DNA of 64,000 bases. It comes from Desmodesmus armatus. Taxonomy: Eukaryota > Chlorophyta > Chlorophyceae > Sphaeropleales > Scenedesmaceae. This document shows positions 33,562-44,312 of this stretch, in pieces. Position 1 is the first letter of the stretch, and each line of letters begins with the position of its first letter. The stretch is from positions 1 through 64,000 of the forward strand of contig VIIQ02000231.1 in the NCBI GenBank assembly GCA_007449985.2, read 5' to 3'. The translations under genes and the position numbers were made by a program. The notes under the pieces are model-generated. The model saw nothing but the letters and a program-made list of their open reading frames with translations, was not told the origin of the DNA and ran no database searches.

Positions 33562-34948
33562 TGTGCTGGCTTGTTGGGTGGTATTTGTTGCTGTAGCGTG
33601 TGCTAGTATCAATATATCTTCTGCCCTGGCCTGTTACTTGCAGGCCTGTTGCAAACATGGTGCTTGTCGGACGGCATCCTGAGTCCCTTTTTGATGGGGA
33701 GAGGGTTTGGTTGGTGGGAGGTGCGTCATGGTGACTGCTGCGCCGCTGTGCCGCACTGTCTACCGTTGCCGAGGGCCTTCACAGGCCGCTGCCAAAGCTA
33801 CAGCACCGTAGTCCGGGAGGAAGGTCTTTGAGGCCTTCTGACCCTGGTTGATGTCAAGGAGCAGCTGTGCGTGTTGAAGCCTGCTATGTATCTGCAGCTG
33901 TTCTCACGCCTGCATGTGTGCTGGTGGTGTGCTGGGTTATGTTGCTGAACTGGGTGCCATAGCAGCTGCTGTCTTAAATGCAGAGTACAAGCGAAGGAGG
34001 TTGTGGTCAACTGCGCACTTTCGTGGGTGTTGGAGGTGTTGCTGTGGTGTTAAGTTAGAGGTGTTGGCATGCTCAAGGTTGCAGCTGGGCCGGAGTTGCA
34101 GCACATTTCTGAGCGTACAACAGCATTGCAGCAGTGCTGGCCGAACAAGCTGACTGCAACAGCCAGTTGGCAGACTGACAAAAAGCAGGCTGTTGCGTTA
34201 GTCAGCTTAGGCAGACTGACAAGGCAGACTGATAAGGCAGACTGACAAGGCTGACAAGGCACAGTAGGGAACTGCAAGTCAATCCAAGAGGTTGGGCAGC
34301 ACCAGTACTACGATTGAGTCGACGAAATTGGATATGCCAGTCTAGCAGTAGTCATATTGCTGAACTGTTTGGGGGGGGGGGCCCTACAGTGGCAACTGCA
34401 ATGGTGGCATTGCTATGCAGAAGGTCACGACAGCAAAGCCTCCTCTACGAACTTTAACACTGCAGGGCAGGCAGCTGTTGAGGTGTGCAAGGTTGTGCAG
34501 GACAGAGTGGGAGAGGGTGCACAGGGTGGGCAGAGCAGACACTCTGTCTCAGAGGGGGACCGGCTATGCCTGGGCAGGGTCTTATGCCCGCAATGTCTGT
34601 AAAAGAGGAGAGAATGTCTGAGTGTACAGGCTGGAGACGCATGCAAAGGCTGCTCAGGCAGGCACCATTGGAAAACCTGAATGATCACAGTTGCAGCTAA
34701 CGCATGCAGAGACAGGGTGTCCCGGGAGCTTTGCATCCTCTGCTGGACGGCAGAAGCAGACTTTTGCGGACAAAAAGAACGCGTTCTGTTGGTTGCGCCT
34801 GTTCCTTTGTCCCTGCGCTTTAAGGGTTTTGCGAAATCTGCCCTGAGTTGGGTATGTAGGGCATTGGTACCCCTCCTCGCTCCACCCTCGCGCTCCACAC
34901 TCCCCAACTGCTGATCCTTGCCACTTTGCTGCTCAGCAACACATCAGG
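33562..34948. other. Intergenic between biotin synthase and PsbR
   Basis: Contains the biotin synthase 3' UTR and PsbR 5' region. A ~14-bp tandem repeat (GGCAGACTGACAA) is at 34208-34262 and a G-run at 34371-34380. No gene was recognised. Confidence 0.5.
34208..34262. repeat. Tandem GGCAGACTGACAA repeat
   Basis: About four units of 13-14 bp, the last shortened to GGCTGACAA. Confidence 0.9.
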
Positions 34949-36230
34949 ATGGCCACCATGCAGATGCAGAAGGCTACCGTTGCCTCCAGGTGCGGAGACG
35001 TTGTGTACCATTATTTAGTTGGTCCATGGCGAAGTTGACAGGGAGCACACGCGGGGTTGGTGTCGTTTCAGCCTCAAGGGGGCGACGAGATGGTGGAACC
35101 TTGCCAGGCAGTCTGCAGAGGCGTATTGACGCACCCAAGGCGCACATACGTTGCATGGAGCCTTTACGTCCGTTACAGTGCAGCAGGCTGAGCCTGACGG
35201 ACCCTCTTTGGCCGTATGACGTGCAGGGCATTCAAGCCATCCCGCAGCACTGTGGTGAGGCCCGTCGCCTCAGGCGGTGGCAAGACCGACCTGACCAAGG
35301 TCGGCCTGAACAGCATCCCCGAGGGTACCGTGAAGAACAACCTGCTGGGCAAGGCCCCCGGCATGGAGAAGAAGGGCTGGGTGGATGCTCAGGGTCGCAA
35401 GGGCAAGGTGGGCACAGCCTGGCACCAGCTAGGGGCTTGTAGGGGGGCAGGACACGTGTCCACCGGGACAATTGACTCACGTCAGGCTGTATGTGCTAGC
35501 TACAGGCACACAGTTGATGCTTGATGAGTTGATGTTACAACATGCAACAGCTACAGCTCGCAACAGCAGCAGCAGTTGCATCATGTGCAGCAGTTCAAGC
35601 ACACAGCACTCAGCTGGAGCGCACTATCAGTCGTTGCTTGGATGCTCTGTCTAAGACACAGCAAAGAGAGAGTTTCTGCCCAGGATGCAAGCCAGGGTTT
35701 CATCTGCATGCAAGTTGGGTGTTGAACGCTGCTGTTTCCTGTCCTACAGGGTATGGGTGTGTACAAGTTCGCCAACAAGTATGGCGCCAACGTGGACGGC
35801 TACTCACCAATCTACACCCCTGACCTGTGGTCCGAGACCGGTGACACCTACAAGCTGGGCACCAAGGGCCTGATCGCATGGTGAGCTAGCAGGGTGCTGC
35901 TGCTGTTTGGTGTCTGCACAGAGGGGGTAATTGTAAAAGGTCTGCCCCACTGACCGCTGCTGCTGGCGTTGGTGGTTGACCGCTGCAATGCACACCTGCG
36001 ATGCAACTGCGTCCAAAGTTTGGAATGTAGTTGCATCACCCAGATGCACCGCAACGCGCGCCGACCTTACCGTCTGGATGCCCATATGTGGATGACGAGG
36101 TACAGTGCAGTATGTGTTTTCTCACCTGTGTTTCATCTTGTTGCTGTCCCTCTGCAGGGCTGGTCTGGTGCTGGTGCTGCTCGCCCTGGGCGTCAACCTG
36201 ATTGTGAGCACAAGCCAGCTGGGCGCATAA
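34949..36230 (+). CDS. PSBR: Photosystem II 10 kDa polypeptide PsbR
   Basis: Four exons: 34949-34989 (ATG), 35227-35407, 35750-35880 and 36158-36230 (TAA); total 426 nt, 141 aa. PsbR is a thylakoid protein of green plants and algae that stabilises binding of the oxygen-evolving extrinsic proteins to photosystem II. The N-terminal ~35 residues ([20 protein letters not shown]) form a basic, Ser/Thr-rich plastid transit region. The mature part has [52 protein letters not shown] and [14 protein letters not shown]-terminal membrane span ([15 protein letters not shown]) ends in STSQLGA. Length matches the family. Frame and splice sites are clean. Confidence 0.97.
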
Positions 36231-36249
36231 GCTCTTGTTGGAAGCCCTT

Positions 36250-36254
36250 TGTAA
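36250..36254 (+). terminator. TGTAA polyadenylation signal of PsbR
   Basis: TGTAA occurs 20 bases after the stop codon. TGTAA is the standard green-algal poly(A) signal. A 3' UTR this short would be unusual, so a later site may be used instead. Confidence 0.5.
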
Positions 36255-38346
36255 TCTACCACAGGTGAGCCGGCAGGTGGTGGGGCAGGTGTGGATGTTG
36301 GTGTTGCTTGGGGTGCAGGACCCTGCATGTGCGGTTATCACGTTGCCGTTGGTTAATTTGGCTACGCGATAAGTCAGAAACCCAGGCATCACATGGGGAC
36401 TGATATTCACAGTGTGTGAATGCCAACTAGCAAGCTGGGAGTAGTGTGCTTGCCAACACTAAGATTGTCCAGGACTGCACCACATGTGTGAAGCTATGGC
36501 CAGTGAATGTGTCAGGACAGCTGGCTTTATTTATTGCTGATATATGCACTGGTGTCTGAGAGATGGAAGCCTGGCTGACACCTTTTTGCTGTTGCTCTGC
36601 TCGCAGGTTGATTCTTTTTGCAGCTGGTGGCGTCATACGATGCAGCCCGCCGCCGTTGTGTGCAGTGTAGAGCAGTAGTGTGCGGAGCGTGTGTGTGTCC
36701 ATCCTCTGTTGCTGCCATTGTGAAGTGTTGCAGCAGCAGCAGTGCAGCAAGCTTCCTGGCCCAGCACAGAGCCCTGAGAGGTGTTGTCGCCTATCGCCTG
36801 TGCTGGGGCCGCTGCAGTGGCAGTGTGCCTGCAGCACAGTGTATCATCACATGTGCTGAGGAGTTTTTTTTCTGGCTGGCTGGTGCCGGCGCTGTCCTCC
36901 CTTTTTGGACATGGTTGTGTAACTGCCTCGCCTGGGCGTGTAAAGTCCTGACTGTCTTGTCATTGCATGCTTGACTGGTTGGAAGGGGTCTGTGTAGTGC
37001 TAGCTTGCAGCTGGACTGGGGGGATGCACAGCAGGAAGGGCAATGCAGGCCAGCCTGAGCCAATTGTCAAGGTTGCCAGTGTGGGTTTCCAAGCCGTCAG
37101 CTGTAGCATCGGGCCGTAGAAGTAGTGGCTGTTTGGGCTGATCATTGTGCCATGCACATACCAAGGTCCCTCACACCCCTGGACCACGCCCGATATGGAC
37201 ATCTGCCGGCAGCAGCACTTCCTAGTGACCTCTGCAGCGCAACACAATTTGGCACCTCACTAATGAACCGTTCAACTAGCAGACAATGCAGTACACTAGG
37301 GCAGCACTAGGATGAATCAACATGCAGCGAGTCCACTCCCCAAGCAGGGGAGTCATGCAGAGGCCAGTGTTTGTGGAGTCTGTGCGATGGACAGCGATTG
37401 TGGGACATCTGAACCACCTGGCGCACTCCATTGGGTGCTGCACCAGCTGTTGCAGACAGTACAGCTGCCTGATGCCGTGGGGACGCTTGTCTGCTCAAAG
37501 CTGACCATACCGATCATGGGTTCATTGAGTGCATGTGTAGAGGTGGCAGCATCCTCCCCAGCACCACACTACCATTGTCATACTAGTCATACGAATCCAC
37601 TTGATATAAAACCAACGGACGGGGAAGCCGCGCGTTCTACCCAGCCTCAGGCCTGCCTCGCTCAGTTGATGTGTGGCTGTGCTGTTCATGTGCTGTGCTG
37701 TGCACTGCTGAACAGACATGTGCGGCGTTGCCAGGTGGGCAATTGAGTCACCCGTATGGGATCTGTATTGTGCTGAAATGTGTTTCACGAAGTTGAGGAG
37801 AGCGCGTTGTGGACACACTGGGGCACTGGGTGCAGCCCCTTCAAGTCATGACAGAAGTTGGGAAGGCTCAAGGACTGGCCCTGCACACTTTCCACCATAA
37901 CAGATCCTGCCTATTTGCTATTGACTGTGGCCTCAAACAGATTTTGTTTGAATTACAGCAAACTGAGGCATCACAGCCTGTAGGGGGGCCCTCACTTGGT
38001 CCGTCAGCCAAGGGTACAGGCAGGTACAGTTATCCCAGCTTACAGACAGCCTCCGCACACTATGAGCGAAAAGAAGCTGCAATGAGCGTTTAGCACCTGT
38101 GGACTCGTTCCCACACTCTCTGCTCTCGGCGCTGTTCGGTTTGGCACAGCTGTGTTGCGAATGCAGCATTGCTCTCTGCAGCAGGCAAGACATGTGCTCA
38201 CTTATGCTGCAGCAAATCAGACTCAAGAGGTGTGTTGAAGCCGCACTGCCTCTCTCTGATGAGTGTACTGCGCTTTGGTAGTTAACGCTTTCTCGTTCAC
38301 ATCGAGTGCTGAAGCGCGCTTATGTTTATCACCTGCTTGAAAGCAG
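36255..38346. other. Gap of about 2 kb without a recognised gene
   Basis: No family resemblance was seen on either strand. It may hold the 5' exons and promoter of the SANT/Myb-like gene. Confidence 0.4.
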
Positions 38347-41300
38347 ATGCGTGAGGTGCGGCAGGAGGCAGGCAAGAAGTGGACCAGGAAGCAAACTGCC
38401 GAGAGGGATGCCGAGAGCGCAGCAGCACCCCAAAGGTTTGTCACACATCGGCGTGCCTTCCTCTTTAGACAGCTGACAAGCATATTCTGGTGCTGTGTGT
38501 AGTTTGCGCTTGTCTGCTGCAGCTCATTGCCCTGCAGCTCACAGGCAGCTGTCGCTTCTGTAGCCATGCAGCTGTTGGTTGCGTAGGTCTTCTGCAGGCT
38601 TACCAGTTGGGGTGCAGCTGCCCCAAGGGACTATTGGGTCAACCATATCGATATCAATTGTTCCTGTTGCTGGTGTGACTTGCTGCAGATGGTGCCAGGA
38701 GCTCACAGCAGCATACATCATCCCCGTTCACCAGTTCCCTTTGTCAGACTTTGAAGAAGCAGTCTTGGTACAGGTGTGTTGGAGTGGCACTTGAACTTTC
38801 CAGCGAATGCAGCATTGTGATGCCTTAGCAGCAGCACATCCGCCTGCGTCAGCAGTCCTCAGCACGCAGTGTGCGATTGCCCCACTCCTCTCACGTCTCA
38901 TCGGCATGTGCTGGGGACCTCCTGCCTGCTGCAAACATGCCACTTGCAGGCACAGCATCTGCACGGCAACAAGTGGACGCTGATTGCAGAGCAGTACATG
39001 CCATGGCGCGCTCCCTTGGATCTGCGGTCCTTCCGCTACGGGAGAGGTGCAGCTGCCAAGGCTTCCCAGAACTGGCTTTGCCAGCAGGGGTACTCTTTGG
39101 ACTGGCTGCTGACCCAAAGCACTCCAGAGTACCAGGGGCTCTGGCACAGGTACCATGCAGCCATGCAGGTGCGCATATGACCCTTCAACAGCACACTGTC
39201 TCAGCTAACGGCCAAACCTAGTGAAACCCAGCTGTTGGCAGCCGCCTGGAACTTGAAGTTTGCAAACGCACAAGCACATCAGTGTCAATCTGCAACACAG
39301 CATGCTGGTTGTGTAAGCAAGCAGGGCTTTGGACTACGATGCGCTGTCCATTGCTTTTAAATATGTTTGTAACCAGCTCTACCAACCTTCCTGCCTGTAC
39401 GGACACCTTCCCTGCACAGGCCACAGGCGGGGCAGCAACCGGCAGGGGCACGAAGCGGTCTTCAAGCAGCAAGCAGCACCAGGGAGGCAGCAAGAGCAGC
39501 GGCAGGGACGCAGCGCTGACCCCAGATATGCAGCCACTCTGGATGCAGGCAGGCAGTGCTGCCGCAGGCGCAGCAAGCTGGCAGGACATGACTCACTTTC
39601 AGGGCCTTGATGCTGCCTTCCAAGCAGCATGTGCTGCCTCCCAGCCAACAGCAGCAGGTGCTCTTGACCCCAGCACGTGGCTTCAAGGCCATGTCATGCC
39701 GCCCACAGCCCAACTGGCGATGGCAGCAGCACAGGGGTACAGCTATAGCCAAGGAGACCTCAACTGGGACGCAACCTGCAGCATGCCCATGCTCAGCACA
39801 GCACCGCAGGCTGCCTTAGGAGCTGCAGGCAGCTGGGTGCCTGCAGGAATGCCGTTGCAGCTGCCTGCGCACGCAGCTTGCCCGCCTGCGCGGCGCGTCA
39901 GCACGTCTGTCAGCACAGCGCCATGGCCATGGCTGGCGCCACAATCAAGCAATGGGTTGGCCGCAGCGTTTGCGCAGCAGCAGCAGCAGCTGCTGCTGCC
40001 AGCACAGATTAACAGCCACGGCAGCAGCAGCTACATGCACAGCAGCAGCCCTGGCCTGTTTGACAGTATGCTTGCAGCAGGGCCAGACGCAGGTGGTGCT
40101 GGCGCAGCAGCTGCTGCCGCGGCAATGTCAGCACCAGGCATGCAGCAGCCAGCGGCAGCTGGCCAGCGCACAGGGTCTGCAGGTGCAGGCAGCAGCGACA
40201 GTAGGCAGCACAGCTCCCATGCAGTGCCCAGCACAGGCGAATTTGTGGGTGCAGGGCTGGGAGCAGAGGGCGCAGGGACTGCAGATGCAGCTGGGGCCAA
40301 GGCAGGCAGCTCTGCTCTTCACCTGCATGCTGGCCACCTTCACGGGTCTCTGGCGCAGGCAAGCCAGGCTCAGGGGCCCGCAGGTACAAGCCAGCGCGCT
40401 GCTGTGCCTGCACAGGGGGTAACACAGCACTGTGGGACTGCCACAGCTCAGGATGATGGTGATGATCCCTTCAGCTTCCTTGACAGCATGCCAGCATTCG
40501 ATGTGCCCAGCTGGGCGCAAGAGGCTGCCGAGCAAGCAGCTGCAGCAGCCCTCACAGCACGCAGCGGCCCCCGCAGCGCTGGTGCTGGCCACGGCAGTTC
40601 TGACCTGCAGCTGCAGGAGGCTGCTAGACAGTCAGCCTCACCCCCTGGCAGCGCCAGCCCCCTGTGGATCCTCAGCATGGATGCTGACACCTGCAGCGCC
40701 CCAGACGGGAGCTGCCTGCTGCCTAGTCCAGTTGCGGTAGATGCACCGAGCTGGGCAGAAGAGGCAGCTGAGGAGGCCGCTGCAGCAGCCATGGGCCTGT
40801 ATGCTGCCAGTGCTGCTGCTGGAGCTGGCGCTGCAGGCAGTGCCGCACAGCACACCTCAACAGCAGTGTGCGATGCACACATTCAGCCAATGGGTGCAGG
40901 CAGCACATGGAGCCCAGCGCAGGAGAGCAGCCTGAGTGCAGGCACGGTCTTTGGCAGCGCACCGGCTCCTGCGCTCCCTCAGATGCACCAGCACGACAGC
41001 AGCAGATGCAGGAGCGTAGGGGGCGACAGCATTGCAGCGGCGCACAAGCTGTCAGGACCCCAGGGAGTGACAGCAGCCCCAGCACCGGCTGTGCACCAGC
41101 CGGCGCAAGCATCGTTCCCAGGCAACAGTGGAAGCTCGGGCAGCTGCAGTGTGGCAACCAGCAGTCGTGGTGTCAGCACACCAGACTCTGCCAGCACGGT
41201 GACAGGTGCAGTCTTCCGGCTCCAGGGCCCTGGTCCTGCCCCCTCACCTTCTGCTGGCATAGAGACTCACAGGGAGTCGAGCTGCCCAGCTGCTTCAGCA

Positions 41301-42305
41301 GCTGATGGACAGGCTGCAGTGGGCTGGCAAGGACCAGAGGCAGCTGTAGCTACTGGGACGGGAGTGTTGCCGATGCCACCATGTGGTGTAGGGGGCAGCA
41401 GCAGCCCCAGGGCAGGGCGGCAGCAGCTGCTGTGCAACGGGCCCATGCAGGGAAGTGCGCAGCAGCAGCAGGGCGGGCAGGGTCAAGCTTTTTACGCCAA
41501 CCTGCTGGACCAGTTGCTGCAGCAGATGTCACCAGCAGCAGCGCCATCCACAGAGGGGCCACTGCAGGCCAAGGGGTCTTCAGAAAACAGCCCAGCAGCG
41601 TGTGCTGGTGCTGAAGCTGCATGGTCTCAGTGGCCTAAGGGTGCAGGAGCTGCGCTGGGCAGTGATGAGTGGCAGCAGGGGCGACCACAGAGCACAGTCA
41701 TGACCAGCAGCACGGCAGGCTCAGCAGCGGGAGACTCACGAGGTGCTGCTGACACTGGCCTCCTGCGGTGCAGCAGCATTGGACGCGTCAGTAGGGCAGT
41801 TGCTGCCCCTGGCTGCGCCATGCAGGAGCAGCGGCCCGTGGCTGCTTGCACAGCAGTCAGCGAGCCCATGCCAGCAGCGGTCTGTGATGCGCAGACAGCA
41901 CAGCAGCAATTGCTTGCTGCCGTGATCCAACAGGGGGACATCAAGGCGATTGCTGCTGCTGAAGCCGCAGCTGCCAAGGCTCTGAGACAGCGCATGGCGC
42001 TGCAACAGCAGCACGGCGTGAGCACAGCAAGCACAAAGGCAGCAAGCGTTGCTCCTGCAGGACATGCGATTCAGCAGCAGCAGCCGCCGGCAACAGCCGC
42101 AGCAGGTGATGAGAGCCCCCGCGTATGTAGCAGTACTGCAGAGCTGCAGGCACAGACGGAGGGCCTGCACGCGCAGCAGTATGCATGTGCTGACGCATCC
42201 ACACTGCTTGACACAACAGATGCGACAGATTTGGACGCATTCTTTGAGATGGATGACGCCTTTGGCCCAGACAGCTTCTTTGACGGTGCCTTTGACCTGT
42301 TTTGA
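38347..42305 (+). CDS. Large Ala/Gln/Ser-rich protein with SANT/Myb-like domain, putative transcription factor
   Basis: Supported exons: 38347-38435 (basic, EAGKKWTRKQTAERD; first ATG seen, may be internal), 38689-38773, 38950-39168 and 39420-42305 (stop TGA); the last three join in frame. One or two exons between 38436 and 38688 are unresolved. The 38689-39168 product resembles a divergent SANT/Myb fold: FPLSDFEEAVLVQ, then HGNKWTLIAEQYMPWR. The 961-residue last exon is low-complexity, with Gln runs, KRSSSSKQHQGGSKSSGRD basic stretch, and two copies of a motif: DVPSWAQEAAEQAAAAA and DAPSWAEEAAEEAAAAA. The C-terminus DAFFEMDDAFGPDSFFDGAF has the acidic-aromatic character of activation domains. 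A DNA-binding regulator is inferred; no named family was recognised. The frame is intact over 2.9 kb. Confidence 0.7.
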
Positions 42306-44312
42306 TTAGCACTTGGGTTGCGGCAGATGGGAGCATGGTGCAGCCGCATGCTGAACAGAACACAGTCAGCAACACAGTGCTGATGCCTGCACATTCGCAC
42401 TGCCAACTCAGCTTGTCAGCACGACCAGTTGCTGTTTTGATGTGTACGCCTACATGTTTTTAGCGTCACATGCAGCTGCAGAACGGGGCTAGTCACAGGG
42501 TCATAGCTTATCCGGTCTGTTCTCAGCGGCCATGGATGACGTTCAGCTGCGGCTGTGTGTTGTTCTGGGCTGCTGCCTTTTTTTGCACTGTGATACGGCA
42601 CTGGTTGTTGTTGTCGTGATTGAAATTGTTGGTCACTGACAACACTGACAACAAGAGCTGTGTGCCCGCTCTTACTGGGCCGCATGAGCTGCTGATTTAG
42701 TTGTGTTGGGGCTCAAAAGTGACTCAGCTGTTGCTCCTGTGTTTGCGTGTGTGTCCCAGGTGCACGTGGAATTTACCTGCACCTGTGGTAAACCCCGCAC
42801 CCCTCATGTTGACAGCACTTGTACTGAGCGAGCTTAGTGCTGATAGTAGTAGGTACGCTCACAAGTGAACCTGGTGGGTTATGTTGTGGGTAAGTTCAAG
42901 CATTCTGCCTTGACCATGGCGTTACAGTGGGCTTGCCAAATGCAACACCCTAGTCCAACAACGCAAGACAAAATTGCTGGCAGGCCAGCAAGGACAGCAG
43001 CATATGAATGAGCCCATTCTCGCAATGGGCAGTGGTGTGGTTGTTGAAGTTGTCTAGACGAGGCGTACTACATCTTGGCAGTGACAGCATGAATGGGCTG
43101 CTTGGCAGTTTGCAGCCGCCCCGTTGATATGCCATGCAGCTTCTCACGGGAGTGTTAGTAAGTCAAGGCACGCTCCAACTGATACAGGGTACACTATGTG
43201 CACTGGATTATGCACTTTGTGTGCGGCTTTTCACACTGTTCAGCACTGTTGTTGCTTGTCAAAGTGATGTTGTCACCCTGCACCCTTGTGTTCAGCAGCT
43301 CTCGTACTATTTGATGCCCAATTCGTGGCCCCCTAGCTTTTTCTTGCCGTTGTTTTTGCAGTGAAAGGGTGTACATGCTGGCTCACACTTGTGCTGGTGT
43401 CAGCCGGCATGATCAACATGACGAGTGCCTGTATGGACTCTGATGAGTGTTCTGGGCCGGCTAGCCACAGGTGCAGGAGTGTCCAGAGCAACTACGCATA
43501 CTTGTGGCCAGTGCATCGGTACGACTATGTGCTGTCTCGTGATCCCTGTGCTGACCCTGAATGCCTTGCGTGGCAGCGCCTGCCCAACATGCGCCTGATG
43601 CCAGAATGGCTGAGCATGGGGGGGGCACTCCTTCGTCAATGCTATGAATTCTGTTGGACACTGCAACAGGCCCCCATCTGGTCCATTTGGTCCTTCTGGT
43701 GCTGGTCAGGTGGACTAGCAAGCTGTTATTTCCCTGGAAGGAGGGAAATTCCCTCATGCTGAGAGTTTGTCACTGCTGGTCCAGCTGAGAAGCTCATGTC
43801 TGGCAGCCCATGTATGCTTTGGCTGATCTGTCTTAAGTTGCTACGCAGTTGGTGTGGTTGTAATCGTCACCTCTGTTGCTGGCCATGTGGAGGAAGCCGG
43901 CCACTCAGTGACTGTGATGTGGCGTGCTGTGACTCATGTCAGTGACTCGTCGGTGTGTCGCCCTCTCCTTTCTTCATCACTTGTGTGTGTTGGCTAACAG
44001 CGATCTGCAAGCAGTGGGAACACTGAAAGACCCCTCTTTGCTGACATTTCGGCATGCTGACCTGTCCTCTGTGAACAGACTCACCAACAGAATGTGTTAT
44101 TCCGACCTTCCGATAGAGGCCACCCAGACCACCTGACCTGACCTCTGAAATGAAGCAACCAGCGATCGCAGACAATTTGTTGATGCAAACTTGACGCAAA
44201 GGGCGCTTGATTTTGATCAAGCAAACGGTCAACCCACAAACAGATTCGAAGTGGCGACTCAGCCGTTTGACACAGTTGATTTGCTATTACGAGAAAGTCT
44301 TGCTGTCACAGC
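42306..44312. other. Gap of 2 kb without a recognised gene
   Basis: 3' flank of the SANT/Myb-like gene and 5' flank of the phosphate translocator. A 133-codon open frame at 43361-43762 begins without ATG and has no recognisable domain. Confidence 0.4.

Noticed and set aside
34050..34920. Several overlapping frames between biotin synthase and PsbR
   Set aside because: No domain, no splice-consistent series, and tandem repeats explain part of the openness.
43361..43762. 133-codon frame with a hydrophobic start
   Set aside because: It begins at GTG after a possible acceptor, lacks a recognisable domain and has no linked exons.
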